Origin: UBA9554 sp038205135
Lineage (GTDB): Bacteria > Pseudomonadota > Alphaproteobacteria > Rhodobacterales > Rhodobacteraceae
NCBI GenBank assembly: GCA_038205135.1
Contig: JBBRCF010000012.1
Coordinates: 1 to 44,045, forward strand
Length of the DNA stretch: 44,045 nucleotides
Direction of reading: 5' to 3'
Of this stretch, positions 15,980 to 23,518 are shown piece after piece. Below the pieces are notes generated by a model, which was given only the letters and a program-made list of their open reading frames with translations, searched no databases and was not told the origin of the DNA. The position numbers and the translations under genes were made by a program. Positions within the stretch are counted from its first letter, which is position 1; each line of letters begins with the position of its first letter.

Positions 15980-16873
15980 ATGACATCCACACCCGACATC
16001 CTGTGCATTGGGTCCGTTCTATGGGACATCATCGGCCGCGCCCCGCAGCCGATGCGGCAGGGGTCCGATGTGCCCGGCCGCATCACCCGTCTGCCCGGTG
16101 GGGTGGCTTTGAACATCGCGATGGCGCTGGTGCGTTTCGGGCTGCATCCGATGGTGCTGACCGCCATCGGGCGCGATGCCGACGGGGATGCGTTGATCGC
16201 CGCCTGCACGCGGCTGGGGGTGAATACCTCGCTGGCGTATCGGTCTGACGATCTGCCCACCGACTGCTACATGGCGGTCGAGGGCACGAACGGCCTGATC
16301 GCGGCCGTGGCGGACGCGCATTCGCTGGAACAGGCGGGCGCGCGCATCCTGCGGCCCCTGCTGGACGGTCCGCTGGGGTTGCCGGGCGTGCCCTATGCCG
16401 GGATCATCGCGCTGGACGGCAATCTGGCGCCGGCCTTGCTGGCCGAAATCGCGACCGGGACGCTGGCCGCTCGCGCCGATCTGCGCGTGGCCCCCGCCAG
16501 CCCGGGCAAGGCCGAACGTCTGGCCCCGTTTCTGCGTCAGGGGCGCGGAACGCTGTACATGAACCGCGAAGAGGCGGGCATCCTGTGCCAACAGACGTTT
16601 GCCTCCGCGGTCGCTGCTGCGGTGGCGCTGCGGCGGGCGGGTGCCGCGCGCGTGCTGGTCACCGATGGTGGCGACGCCGCCGCCTTTGCCGACGCCGATG
16701 GCGTTCTGGACGCTGTGCCGCCACATGTGATGGTCACGCGCGTGACGGGGGCGGGTGACACATTGATGGCGGCGCATATCGCCGCCGAACATCGCGGGGC
16801 CGACCGCGTGACCGCTCTGACCCGCGCGCTGGCCGCCGCCGCGCGCTATGTAACCGGAGAACATCCCGCATGA
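15980..16873 (+). CDS. psuK: pseudouridine kinase, PfkB family
   Basis: Phosphorylates pseudouridine to pseudouridine 5'-phosphate, the substrate of the next gene. The 297-residue PfkB/ribokinase fold has the N-terminal ILCIGSVLWDIIGRA, the substrate-binding GGVALNIAMALVRFG near 39-53, and the ATP/anion-hole motif VTGAGDTLMAAHI near 255-267 with the catalytic Asp. The kinase alone could be another sugar or nucleoside kinase, but its 4-base ATGA overlap with psuG fixes the role. The ribosome site is weak. No dedicated nucleoside transporter is adjacent. Confidence 0.88.
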   Translation: MTSTPDILCIGSVLWDIIGRAPQPMRQGSDVPGRITRLPGGVALNIAMALVRFGLHPMVLTAIGRDADGDALIAACTRLGVNTSLAYRSDDLPTDCYMAVEGTNGLIAAVADAHSLEQAGARILRPLLDGPLGLPGVPYAGIIALDGNLAPALLAEIATGTLAARADLRVAPASPGKAERLAPFLRQGRGTLYMNREEAGILCQQTFASAVAAAVALRRAGAARVLVTDGGDAAAFADADGVLDAVPPHVMVTRVTGAGDTLMAAHIAAEHRGADRVTALTRALAAAARYVTGEHPA

Positions 16874-17796
16874 TCCCGCTGCACTATTCCGCCGAGGTCG
16901 CCGCCGCCCGCGCCGCAGGCCGTCCCCTCGTCGCGCTCGAATCGACCATCATCACCCATGGCATGCCGTGGCCCCAGAACGCCGAAACCGCCCGTCTGGT
17001 CGAACAGGACATCCGCGCCGCCGGTGCGGTTCCCGCCACGATCGCGGTGATCGCCGGGCGGCTGCACATCGGGCTGGAACCCGCCGAACTGGACGGTCTG
17101 GCGCAAGCCAGCGACGTTGCGAAACTGTCGCGCGCCGATCTGGCGGTGTGTCTGGCCACCGGCGGCACCGGGGCCACCACGGTTGCCGCCACCATGATCG
17201 CCGCGCGGCTGGCCGGGATCGAAGTGTTCGCGACGGGGGGCATCGGCGGCGTGCATCGCGGCGCAGAAACCTCGTTTGACATTTCGGCCGACCTGAAGGA
17301 ACTGGCCCGGACACCGGTGAGCGTGGTGGCGGCCGGCCCCAAGGCGATCCTTGATCTGCCGAAAACGCTGGAGGTGCTGGAAACCCTCGGCGTGCCGGTG
17401 ATCGCCTATGGTCAGGATGCCCTGCCGGCGTTCTGGTCGCGCGACAGCGGTTTGCGCGCCCCCCTGCGGCTGGACAGCGCCGCCGCCATCGCCGCCGCAC
17501 ACCGGATGCGCGCCGCGCTTGGCCTGCCGGGTGGACAGTTGATCGCCAACCCGGTGCCACGGGACGCGGAAATCCCCGCCGCCATCATTGAACCCATCAT
17601 CGCCACCGCGCTGGCCGATGCCGCCCGTCTGGGCGTGCTGGCCAAGGCGGTGACGCCCTTTCTGCTGGACCGCATTCTGGACCTGACGGCAGGACGCAGC
17701 CTGACAACCAACATCGCCTTGGTGCGTGCAAATGCGCATCTGGCTGCCGCGATCGCCTGCGCATTGGCTGATGCGGACGGGCGGACGGCAGGTTGA
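16870..17796 (+). CDS. psuG: pseudouridine-5'-phosphate glycosidase
   Basis: Cleaves the C-C glycosidic bond of pseudouridine 5'-phosphate to uracil and ribose 5-phosphate, completing salvage of pseudouridine from RNA turnover. The 308-residue protein shows the IndA/PsuG family signatures VALESTIITHGMPWPQN near 20-36, TGGTGATTVAATM, TGGIGGVHRGAE with catalytic-site residues near 120-131, and VPVIAYGQDALPAFW. The length is typical. It starts inside the psuK stop (ATGA), so the two are translationally coupled. Confidence 0.95.
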   Translation: MIPLHYSAEVAAARAAGRPLVALESTIITHGMPWPQNAETARLVEQDIRAAGAVPATIAVIAGRLHIGLEPAELDGLAQASDVAKLSRADLAVCLATGGTGATTVAATMIAARLAGIEVFATGGIGGVHRGAETSFDISADLKELARTPVSVVAAGPKAILDLPKTLEVLETLGVPVIAYGQDALPAFWSRDSGLRAPLRLDSAAAIAAAHRMRAALGLPGGQLIANPVPRDAEIPAAIIEPIIATALADAARLGVLAKAVTPFLLDRILDLTAGRSLTTNIALVRANAHLAAAIACALADADGRTAG

Positions 17797-17865
17797 TGTG
17801 ATCTCCCATTGTCGTGGTACGGCAAACCTCTTAGGTACAACCGAACATTCAGAGACTGCTGTCAG

Positions 17866-18600
17866 ATGACAAAACCTTTCGAGCCAGCGCACACGCCCTA
17901 TCGCCGCCCTGGCCTGCTGGCGCGGCTGCGGTCGAATTTCCTGACGGGGATCGTGGTGATCCTGCCGGTCGCCCTGACGATCTGGCTGATCTGGTCGCTG
18001 GTCGGTTGGGTGGACAGCGTGGTGCTGCCCCTCGTGCCCGCGCGTTTCCGGCCCGAAAACTACATCAACATCAACCTGCGCGGCGTCGGGCTGATCATCT
18101 TTCTGGTGTTCACCATTACGGTCGGCTGGATCGCCAAGGGGCTGATCGGGCGGTCGCTGATCGGGCTGGCCGAAGGGCTGGTGGAACGCATGCCAGTGGT
18201 GCGATCGGTCTATTCGGGCCTCAAGCAGATCGCCGAGACGGTGTTTGCGCAATCGGACCGCAGTTTCGAAAAAGCCTGCATGATCGAATATCCGCGGCGC
18301 GGGGTCTGGGGGATCGGGTTCATCTCGACCTCTGCCAAAGGCGAGATTCAGGAACGCAGCCCGACGGGCACGGACCTGGTCAGTGTGTTTCTGCCGACCA
18401 CCCCAAACCCGACCTCCGGGTTCCTGCTGTACGTCCCGCGCGAAGACGTCGTCGAATTGGACATGTCCGTGGAAGACGCCGCCAAACTGATCATTTCGGC
18501 CGGTCTGGTCTATCCCAGCCCCAAGGATGCCATAGAGGCGCTGGAAGAATTGCCTGCGACCGCGCCCGTCAAGCGGCGCGGCTGGTTCCGCCGCCGTTGA
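17866..18600 (+). CDS. DUF502 family membrane protein
   Basis: A 244-residue inner-membrane protein of the DUF502 family, with two transmembrane segments (about 25-48 and 73-95) followed by a cytoplasmic or periplasmic beta-rich domain. Family hallmarks are RLRSNFLTGIVVILPVALT at the start and the MPVVRSVYSGLKQIAETVF stretch near 109-127. The molecular role of the family is not established. I chose the ATG at 17866 since the 19 upstream codons look non-coding. It lies 69 bases after psuG and may have its own promoter. It is convergent with the patatin-like gene 13 bases away. Confidence 0.85.
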   Translation: MTKPFEPAHTPYRRPGLLARLRSNFLTGIVVILPVALTIWLIWSLVGWVDSVVLPLVPARFRPENYININLRGVGLIIFLVFTITVGWIAKGLIGRSLIGLAEGLVERMPVVRSVYSGLKQIAETVFAQSDRSFEKACMIEYPRRGVWGIGFISTSAKGEIQERSPTGTDLVSVFLPTTPNPTSGFLLYVPREDVVELDMSVEDAAKLIISAGLVYPSPKDAIEALEELPATAPVKRRGWFRRR

Positions 18601-18613
18601 TTCAGCCGCAGAT

Positions 18614-19705
18614 CTAGCGGTACAGCGCCGCCAGATCGACCGAGCTTTGATGCCCGATTTTGTCTCCGTGATCGCGCAGGAACCCGTCTGCGGCTGCGCG
18701 CCCGGCCGCGCGCAGTTGCGTCAGCAGCCCCCGCGTCGGGATCGATTTCGTGGCGACCGACAGGTCGTTCATCAGCGCATCGTCGGAAATCACGTGCACG
18801 CGCACGCGTTTCATCCGGCCGGGGGCCAGCGCGCCTTCGTCCATCAGCTGATGCACGAAATCGATGGCGCGCAGATCGCGCAGCAAGGCGGCGTTGAAGC
18901 TGATCTCGTTGATGCGGTTCTGGATGTCCTGCGGGTTGCGCGGGACCGCGTCGCGCCGCAACGGGTTCAGGCTGATGATCAGCAGATCATCCGGCAGATC
19001 GGGCCTCAGCAGCGGGAACAGCGGCGGGTTGCCGGAATAGCCACCGTCCCAATACGCCTCGCGCTGCCCGGTTTCGGGGTCGTCGATCTCGACCGCCTGA
19101 AACATCGTCGGCAGACAGGCCGAGGCAAGGATCGCATCCTTGGTGATTTCGGTACCGGTAAACACGCGCGGTTTGCCGGTGCGCACATTGGTGGCGCCGA
19201 CGAACAGGGCCGGTCCGTTCTTGGCGCAGACCCGGTCGAACGCCAGATCGCGTACCACGGGTTCCAGCGGGTTGCGCCAGAACGGCCCCAGCGCATAGGG
19301 CGAGGTCAGGCGTGACGCTGCATCGGCGATCGCCCAGACGGGCGACGCCTCCAGCAGGTCCGACGTCAGGCCGGGGGACAGCCGCCAAGGCGCCATCCAG
19401 CCCCCCATGCGCAGGTCGCGCACCGCGCCCACCCTGCCCCACAGTTCACCCAATGCGTCGCGCGCACCCACCGCACCATTTGCCAGCCAGCCCGCTTTCC
19501 ACGCCGCACCGTTCAACGCCCCGGCGGATGTGCCGGAAATGCCGGCCACGGTCAGCGCCGGTTCCTCGGACAGCCGTTCCAGCGCGCCCCAGGTAAACGC
19601 GCCATGCGCTCCGCCGCCCTGCAGGCCCAGACAGATGCCGGTCGGTTGCCCGGTCGGATTTCCGGTCGGATTTCCGGTCGGATTTTCTGTCGGATGCCTG
19701 GTCAC
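18614..19705 (-). CDS. patatin-like phospholipase
   Basis: A 363-residue serine lipid hydrolase of the patatin family. The oxyanion-hole motif GGGAHG lies near 30-36, the nucleophile Ser60 in GTSAG, and the catalytic Asp220 in DGGYSGNPP. The predicted start is GTG at 19705, overlapping the hydroxybutyrate dehydrogenase stop as GTGA (19702-19705). The N-terminus just ahead of the catalytic fold is a five-unit repeat of xPTG/E (residues 4-23), made by a 12-bp DNA repeat. Tight coupling to a 3-hydroxybutyrate dehydrogenase suggests a part in polyhydroxybutyrate or membrane lipid turnover; substrate is unproven. No signal peptide is seen, so it probably acts in the cytoplasm. Confidence 0.85.
   Translation of the reverse strand: MTRHPTENPTGNPTGNPTGQPTGICLGLQGGGAHGAFTWGALERLSEEPALTVAGISGTSAGALNGAAWKAGWLANGAVGARDALGELWGRVGAVRDLRMGGWMAPWRLSPGLTSDLLEASPVWAIADAASRLTSPYALGPFWRNPLEPVVRDLAFDRVCAKNGPALFVGATNVRTGKPRVFTGTEITKDAILASACLPTMFQAVEIDDPETGQREAYWDGGYSGNPPLFPLLRPDLPDDLLIISLNPLRRDAVPRNPQDIQNRINEISFNAALLRDLRAIDFVHQLMDEGALAPGRMKRVRVHVISDDALMNDLSVATKSIPTRGLLTQLRAAGRAAADGFLRDHGDKIGHQSSVDLAALYR
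19638..19697. repeat. 12-bp tandem repeat x5 in the patatin-like gene
   Basis: Five 12-base units run from 19638 to 19697; three central copies (19650-19685) are identical, CCGGTCGGATTT on the + strand. The outer two are diverged. On the minus strand they encode HPTE-NPTG-NPTG-NPTG-QPTG at the N-terminus of the patatin-like protein. Copy changes would keep the reading frame. Confidence 0.92.
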
Positions 19706-20487
19706 ATCGCCGTCCAGCCGCCATCGACGCTGAGCGCGATGCCGGTGATCTGTGCGGCGGCGTCCGAACACAGGAACACCGTCGTGTCGCCCAGTTGTTC
19801 AACGGTGGCGAATTCGTGCGACGGCTGGCGTTCCAGCATCACCTTCTTGATCACCTCGTCGCGGTCCATGTTGTATTTTGCCATGGTGTCGGGGATCTGC
19901 GCCTCGACCAGCGGGGTCAGCACATAGCCCGGGCAGATCGCGTTGCAGGTGATTGGCTCCTCTGCGGTTTCGAGGGCCACCACCTTGGTCATGCCGACCA
20001 CGCCATGCTTGGCCGCGACATAGGCCGATTTGAAGGGTGACGCGGTCAGGCCATGCGCGGATGCGATGTTGACCACCCGGCCCCAGCCCGCCTTGCGCAT
20101 CATCGGCAGCGCGGCGGCGGTGGTGTGAAACGCGGACGACAGGTTGATGGCGATGATCGCATCCCATCTGTCGACCGGAAAGGTGTCGATCGGCGCGACA
20201 TGCTGGATGCCGGCGTTGTTCACCAGAATGTCGCAGCGGCCCGCCTGCGCGACCAATGCGCGGCAATCGTCGGCTTTGGACATGTCGGCGCGGATGTAGC
20301 GCGCGGTTACACCGAATTCGGCGGCGATCCCGGCGGCCAGCGCGTGATCTTCGGGCCGGTCGGTAAAGGAATTCAACACCACATCCGCGCCAGCGGCCGC
20401 CAGCGACCGTGCGATCCCCAATCCGATCCCGGAGTTCGACCCGGTGATGATGGCGGTTTTTCCAGCCAATGAAATGGTGAACGGCAT
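19702..20487 (-). CDS. bdhA: D-3-hydroxybutyrate dehydrogenase
   Basis: Short-chain dehydrogenase that interconverts D-3-hydroxybutyrate and acetoacetate with NAD, the step that feeds mobilised polyhydroxybutyrate into acetoacetate. The 261-residue Rossmann protein has TGSNSGIG at 15-22, NNAG at 90-93, and the catalytic Ser143, Tyr156 and Lys160. The substrate-carboxylate residues known from characterised enzymes (Gln94, His144, Lys152, Gln196 in that numbering) are all present, shifted by one: Gln95, His145, Lys153, Gln197. The ATG at 20487 has AGGAGAT upstream. A terminator lies 69 bases before the start, so expression may be attenuated or come from a promoter between 20488 and 20555. Confidence 0.94.
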   Translation of the reverse strand: MPFTISLAGKTAIITGSNSGIGLGIARSLAAAGADVVLNSFTDRPEDHALAAGIAAEFGVTARYIRADMSKADDCRALVAQAGRCDILVNNAGIQHVAPIDTFPVDRWDAIIAINLSSAFHTTAAALPMMRKAGWGRVVNIASAHGLTASPFKSAYVAAKHGVVGMTKVVALETAEEPITCNAICPGYVLTPLVEAQIPDTMAKYNMDRDEVIKKVMLERQPSHEFATVEQLGDTTVFLCSDAAAQITGIALSVDGGWTAM

Positions 20488-20555
20488 GTTGATCTCCTGT
20501 GCAGTATGCGGGTGCAGCATAACAGGACCAATGACCGTCGATATGACAAAACGCC

Positions 20556-20584
20556 AAAAAAAACGCCGGCGCTAAGCCGGCGTT
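20556..20584 (-). terminator. intrinsic terminator, minus strand
   Basis: On the minus strand AACGCCGG (20584-20577), loop CTTAGCG, CCGGCGTT (20569-20562), continuing into a run of eight Ts (20563-20556, the first two within the stem). This is a strong Rho-independent terminator pointing towards bdhA, whose ATG is 69 bases further on. Confidence 0.9.
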
Positions 20585-20632
20585 AAGTCGTTGAGGCAGG
20601 TTCCATACAGGCAAGAAACCTATCGAGCAGTG
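20556..20632 (-). ncRNA. candidate small RNA or attenuator leader upstream of bdhA
   Basis: A complete compact transcription unit on the minus strand: the promoter at 20638-20666 would start RNA near 20632, and an intrinsic terminator ends it near 20556, giving about 77 bases. It lies between bdhA and the YejA-like gene and does not match a family I recognise. It contains a tiny open frame MEPASTT (20606-20583) whose TAA overlaps the first base of the terminator stem. That geometry could let a translating ribosome melt the terminator and allow readthrough into bdhA. No good ribosome site precedes the tiny frame, so a free sRNA is equally possible. Confidence 0.6.
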
Positions 20633-20637
20633 CCCTA

Positions 20638-20666
20638 GTTATAAACGCCTGACGCGAAGGTGCCAA
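20638..20666 (-). promoter_or_regulatory. sigma-70 promoter, minus strand
   Basis: On the minus strand, TTGGCA (20666-20661), a 17-base spacer and TATAAC (20643-20638). This is the best sigma-70 match I found in the window. It predicts a start at about 20632, followed only by about 75 bases before the terminator. Confidence 0.75.
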
Positions 20667-20746
20667 GCTAAAAGTTTGATAAGACGTGAACCGCCGGATG
20701 CGGTAGACGACCTGAAAAACAAGGGCAGCGCGGGATTGTAGCCAAA

Positions 20747-22561
20747 ATGCTGAGGCAGTTTTTCCATTTTCTTGTCATCGGATGCAGCCTTGCGGTGCTG
20801 CACTTTGCCGGGCCGGGGCGGGCCGACCCGATGCATGGGCTTGCCTTGTATGGCGCACCGGCGCTGCCCCCGGATATGGTGTCTCTGCCCTATGCCAACC
20901 CCGCTGCGCCCAAAGGCGGGCGGCTGGTCGAAGGGGCAACGGGCGGGTTTGATTCGCTCAATCCCTTCATTCTGAAGGGCACCGCGCCCTGGCAACTGTC
21001 CCGCCTGACACATGAAAGCCTTATGCTGCGGTCGGCCGATGAACCTTTTACGCTGTATTGCCTGCTGTGCGAATCGGTCGAAGTGGCGGCCGACCGGATG
21101 AGCGTCACCTTTACCCTGCGCGCCGAGGCGCGATTCGCGGATGGCAGCCCGGTCACGGTCGCGGATGTGATCTGGTCCTTTGACACGCTGGGCACTGCAG
21201 GCCACCCGCGTTACCGCGCTTTTCACGAACAGGTGGCCGGCATGGTGCAGACCGGACCGCGCAGCCTGACGATCCGCTTTACGCGGTCCGACCGCGAATT
21301 GCCGTTGCTGGCGGGTCTGCGCCCGATCCTGCAACAGGCCCAGTGGCAGGGCCACGATTTCGCCAATGCGGACCCGAACCTGATCCCCATCGGGTCCGGC
21401 CCCTATGTGGTGGCGGCCCATGAAACGGGGCGGCAGGTCACCTTGCGCCGCGATCCCGGCTATTGGGGGGCCGCCCTGCCGGTGCGGCGCGGCATGGCCA
21501 ATCTGGATGAGATCCGCATCGATTTCTTTGGCGATGCCGGTGTGATGTTCGAGGCGTTCAAGGCCGGTCGGATCACCGTCTACCGCGAAAGCAACGCCGA
21601 AGATTGGGACCGGCGCTATGATTTTCCCGCGATGACGGACGGCCGCATGGCGCGGTCCGAAATCCCCCATCGCCGCCCGACCGGCATCACCGGCTATGTC
21701 ATGAACACCCGCCGCCCGCCGTTCGATGATTGGCGCGTGCGCGAGGCGATGATCACGGCGTTCAACTTTCCCTACCTCAATGACACGATCACGGGGGGCA
21801 AACAGCCGCGCATCCGGTCCTATTTCGACAATTCCGGGCTGTCGGATGTCACCGGGCCGGCATCTGCGGCGGTGCGCGACCTGTTGGCCCCTTTTGCCGC
21901 CAACCTGTTGCCCGGCGCGCTGGAAGGTTATGTCTTGCCCGCAGGCGATGCATCGGAACGCAACCGGTCCGATATACGGACGGCGGGCGATCTGTTGACG
22001 CAGTCAGGCTATGGGGTGCAGGACGGGCGCAGGATCGGGCCCGATGGCACACCGTTGCGGATCACGGCGCTGGTGCGGCAGGGCGATACCGCCAATCAGG
22101 CGATTCTGGACCTGTACCGCGCCGCGTTGGACCGGCTGGGCATCACGCTGCAAATCCGCGCGGTAGACAACGCGCAATATGCCGAAAACGAGCGCAATCT
22201 GGATTTTGACCTGACGCCGTTCCGCCGTGATCTGTCGTTGTCGCCCGGCACCGAACAGCGGCTGTACTGGGGCGCGGCGCTGGCCGACACCCCCGGCACC
22301 CGCAACCTGATGGGGACCACCGACCCGGCGATTGACGCGATGATCGACGCGGTTCTGGCCGCGGCCACGCCCGACGATTTTCGGACCGCCATCGCGGCCT
22401 TGGACCGGGTGTTGACGGCAGGCCGCTATGTCATCCCGATCTGGGCGGCGGGACCGGACCGTATTGCCCATGATGCGCGGTTGAAATATCCTGCAACCAC
22501 CCCGATCTACGGTGACCGGCACGGCTGGTTGCCCGATGTCTGGTGGATGGAAACCCCGTAA
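20747..22561 (+). CDS. YejA-like peptide-binding protein (SBP family 5), orphan
   Basis: A 604-residue periplasmic solute-binding protein of ABC family 5 (oligopeptide/nickel type). It begins with a signal peptide (membrane segment about 5-22, then GRADP) and the YejA-type opening LALYGAPALPPDMVSLPYANP. Further family features are GGRLVEGATGGFDSLNPF and IGSGPYVVAAHETGRQVTLRRDPGYWG. YejA proteins bind peptides or microcin-type compounds and normally sit with permease genes yejB, yejE and ATPase yejF. None is present here, so it must use a transporter encoded elsewhere. No clear ribosome site precedes the ATG at 20747. Confidence 0.87.
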   Translation: MLRQFFHFLVIGCSLAVLHFAGPGRADPMHGLALYGAPALPPDMVSLPYANPAAPKGGRLVEGATGGFDSLNPFILKGTAPWQLSRLTHESLMLRSADEPFTLYCLLCESVEVAADRMSVTFTLRAEARFADGSPVTVADVIWSFDTLGTAGHPRYRAFHEQVAGMVQTGPRSLTIRFTRSDRELPLLAGLRPILQQAQWQGHDFANADPNLIPIGSGPYVVAAHETGRQVTLRRDPGYWGAALPVRRGMANLDEIRIDFFGDAGVMFEAFKAGRITVYRESNAEDWDRRYDFPAMTDGRMARSEIPHRRPTGITGYVMNTRRPPFDDWRVREAMITAFNFPYLNDTITGGKQPRIRSYFDNSGLSDVTGPASAAVRDLLAPFAANLLPGALEGYVLPAGDASERNRSDIRTAGDLLTQSGYGVQDGRRIGPDGTPLRITALVRQGDTANQAILDLYRAALDRLGITLQIRAVDNAQYAENERNLDFDLTPFRRDLSLSPGTEQRLYWGAALADTPGTRNLMGTTDPAIDAMIDAVLAAATPDDFRTAIAALDRVLTAGRYVIPIWAAGPDRIAHDARLKYPATTPIYGDRHGWLPDVWWMETP

Positions 22562-22604
22562 CGCGTCCGGATCAACCGGGCCGACAACAGGCAAAGGCAG
22601 ACCT

Positions 22605-22724
22605 ATGATACGCAAGACACTGATCGTGTTGATTTCTCTTGTCACCCTGTCCGGCTGCGCCACCATCGAGGGCGTGGGCGAGGATGTATCCGCCGGCGCG
22701 CGCACAGTGCGCGGCTGGTTCTAG
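22605..22724 (+). CDS. entericidin A/B-type small lipoprotein
   Basis: A 39-residue protein: MIRKTLIVLISLVTLSGC is a lipoprotein signal with lipobox LSGC (Cys18), and the mature chain ATIEGVGEDVSAGARTVRGWF matches the entericidin pattern of a very short, glycine/alanine-rich peptide lipidated in the envelope. E. coli entericidins are an antidote/toxin pair; the role of the single alphaproteobacterial version is unclear. It starts 43 bases after the YejA-like stop and could be in the same transcript. Confidence 0.75.
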   Translation: MIRKTLIVLISLVTLSGCATIEGVGEDVSAGARTVRGWF

Positions 22725-22758
22725 GCGGCGCGGATTATTGCTCTGACGTTACATCAGA

Positions 22759-22778
22759 CACGTCACCCCAGTGACGTG
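22759..22778. repeat. 8-bp palindrome at the XRE gene 3' end
   Basis: CACGTCAC-CCCA-GTGACGTG is a perfect dyad that covers the stop codon of the minus-strand regulator gene. No T run follows on either strand, so it may stabilise the mRNA 3' end rather than terminate. Confidence 0.6.
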
Positions 22779-23386
22779 ACCCACAGGATGGTCGCGTCTT
22801 CTTCGCTGACCGACACTACGTTGTGGCCCATCGACGCGTCGTAATAGGCGCTGTCGCCGCGTTTCAGTTCCGCCGGTTCGTAGAATTCGGTGTACAGCCG
22901 CACGATGCCGGTCAGCACATACAGGAATTCCTCGCCATCGTGGCGCACCCAGCCGTCGAATTCTTCCATCCGGCGGGCGCGGATGCGGGCGCGGTACGGC
23001 AGCATGCGCTTTTTCATCAGCGCCTCGGCCAGCAGTTCGTGTTCATAGGTGGTGGTGGGATGCGCCGCCCCCGTGCCGGATTTCGTGACCGCCATGCGCC
23101 CCGTCACCTGATCGTCGCGCGGCGGGGTGAACAGCTGCGGCACCGACAGACCCAGCCCGGCCGCGAGTTTTTTCAGCGCGTCATAGGTGGGCGACATCTG
23201 GCCGTTTTCGATCTTTGACAGGGTGGACCGCGCCAGTCCGGCCTGAACCGCGGCCTGTTCCAGCGTCCATTTGCGGCCCTTGCGCAGTTCGCGCACCCGG
23301 TGGCCCAGATCCAGCGGTTCCAGCGGCACCTCGTCACCGCCGTCACGGGCGATGCGGATGATGGCCTTTGGATCTCTGGTCGTCAT
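22763..23386 (-). CDS. XRE-family regulator with C-terminal cupin
   Basis: A 207-residue one-component regulator. The helix-turn-helix lies at about 28-85 (LGHRVRELRKGRKWTLEQAA, then STLSKIENGQMSPTYDALKKLA). A cupin domain at about 130-205 carries GEEFLYVLTG and a histidine-containing second motif (DASMGHNVVS), a usual small-molecule or metal sensor. Such proteins often repress a neighbouring catabolic gene. Here the divergent neighbour is the acyl-CoA ligase gene, and a 10-bp palindrome lies in between. The ligand is unknown. Confidence 0.87.
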   Translation of the reverse strand: MTTRDPKAIIRIARDGGDEVPLEPLDLGHRVRELRKGRKWTLEQAAVQAGLARSTLSKIENGQMSPTYDALKKLAAGLGLSVPQLFTPPRDDQVTGRMAVTKSGTGAAHPTTTYEHELLAEALMKKRMLPYRARIRARRMEEFDGWVRHDGEEFLYVLTGIVRLYTEFYEPAELKRGDSAYYDASMGHNVVSVSEEDATILWVTSLG

Positions 23387-23431
23387 GGCGGGCTCCCTGC
23401 GTGGTGCATCTTTCTAGGACGCGGGTGCCAG

Positions 23432-23441
23432 CGTTGCAACG
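23432..23441. promoter_or_regulatory. palindrome between the XRE regulator and the ligase gene
   Basis: CGTTGCAACG is a perfect 10-bp palindrome about midway between the divergent starts (23386 and 23519). It is a reasonable operator candidate for the XRE protein, but such short palindromes also occur by chance. Confidence 0.3.
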
Positions 23442-23518
23442 TCCCGCGCTAGCCATGTCCTGCGTTGGCGGAACCTCGGCACTTGCACGGCGGGCGCGCT
23501 GGCCCTACCACCCGTGCC

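Noticed and set aside
22759..22778. Palindrome as a terminator for the XRE regulator or the entericidin gene
   Set aside because: The stem is perfect, but neither side is followed by a T run, so I list it only as a repeat.
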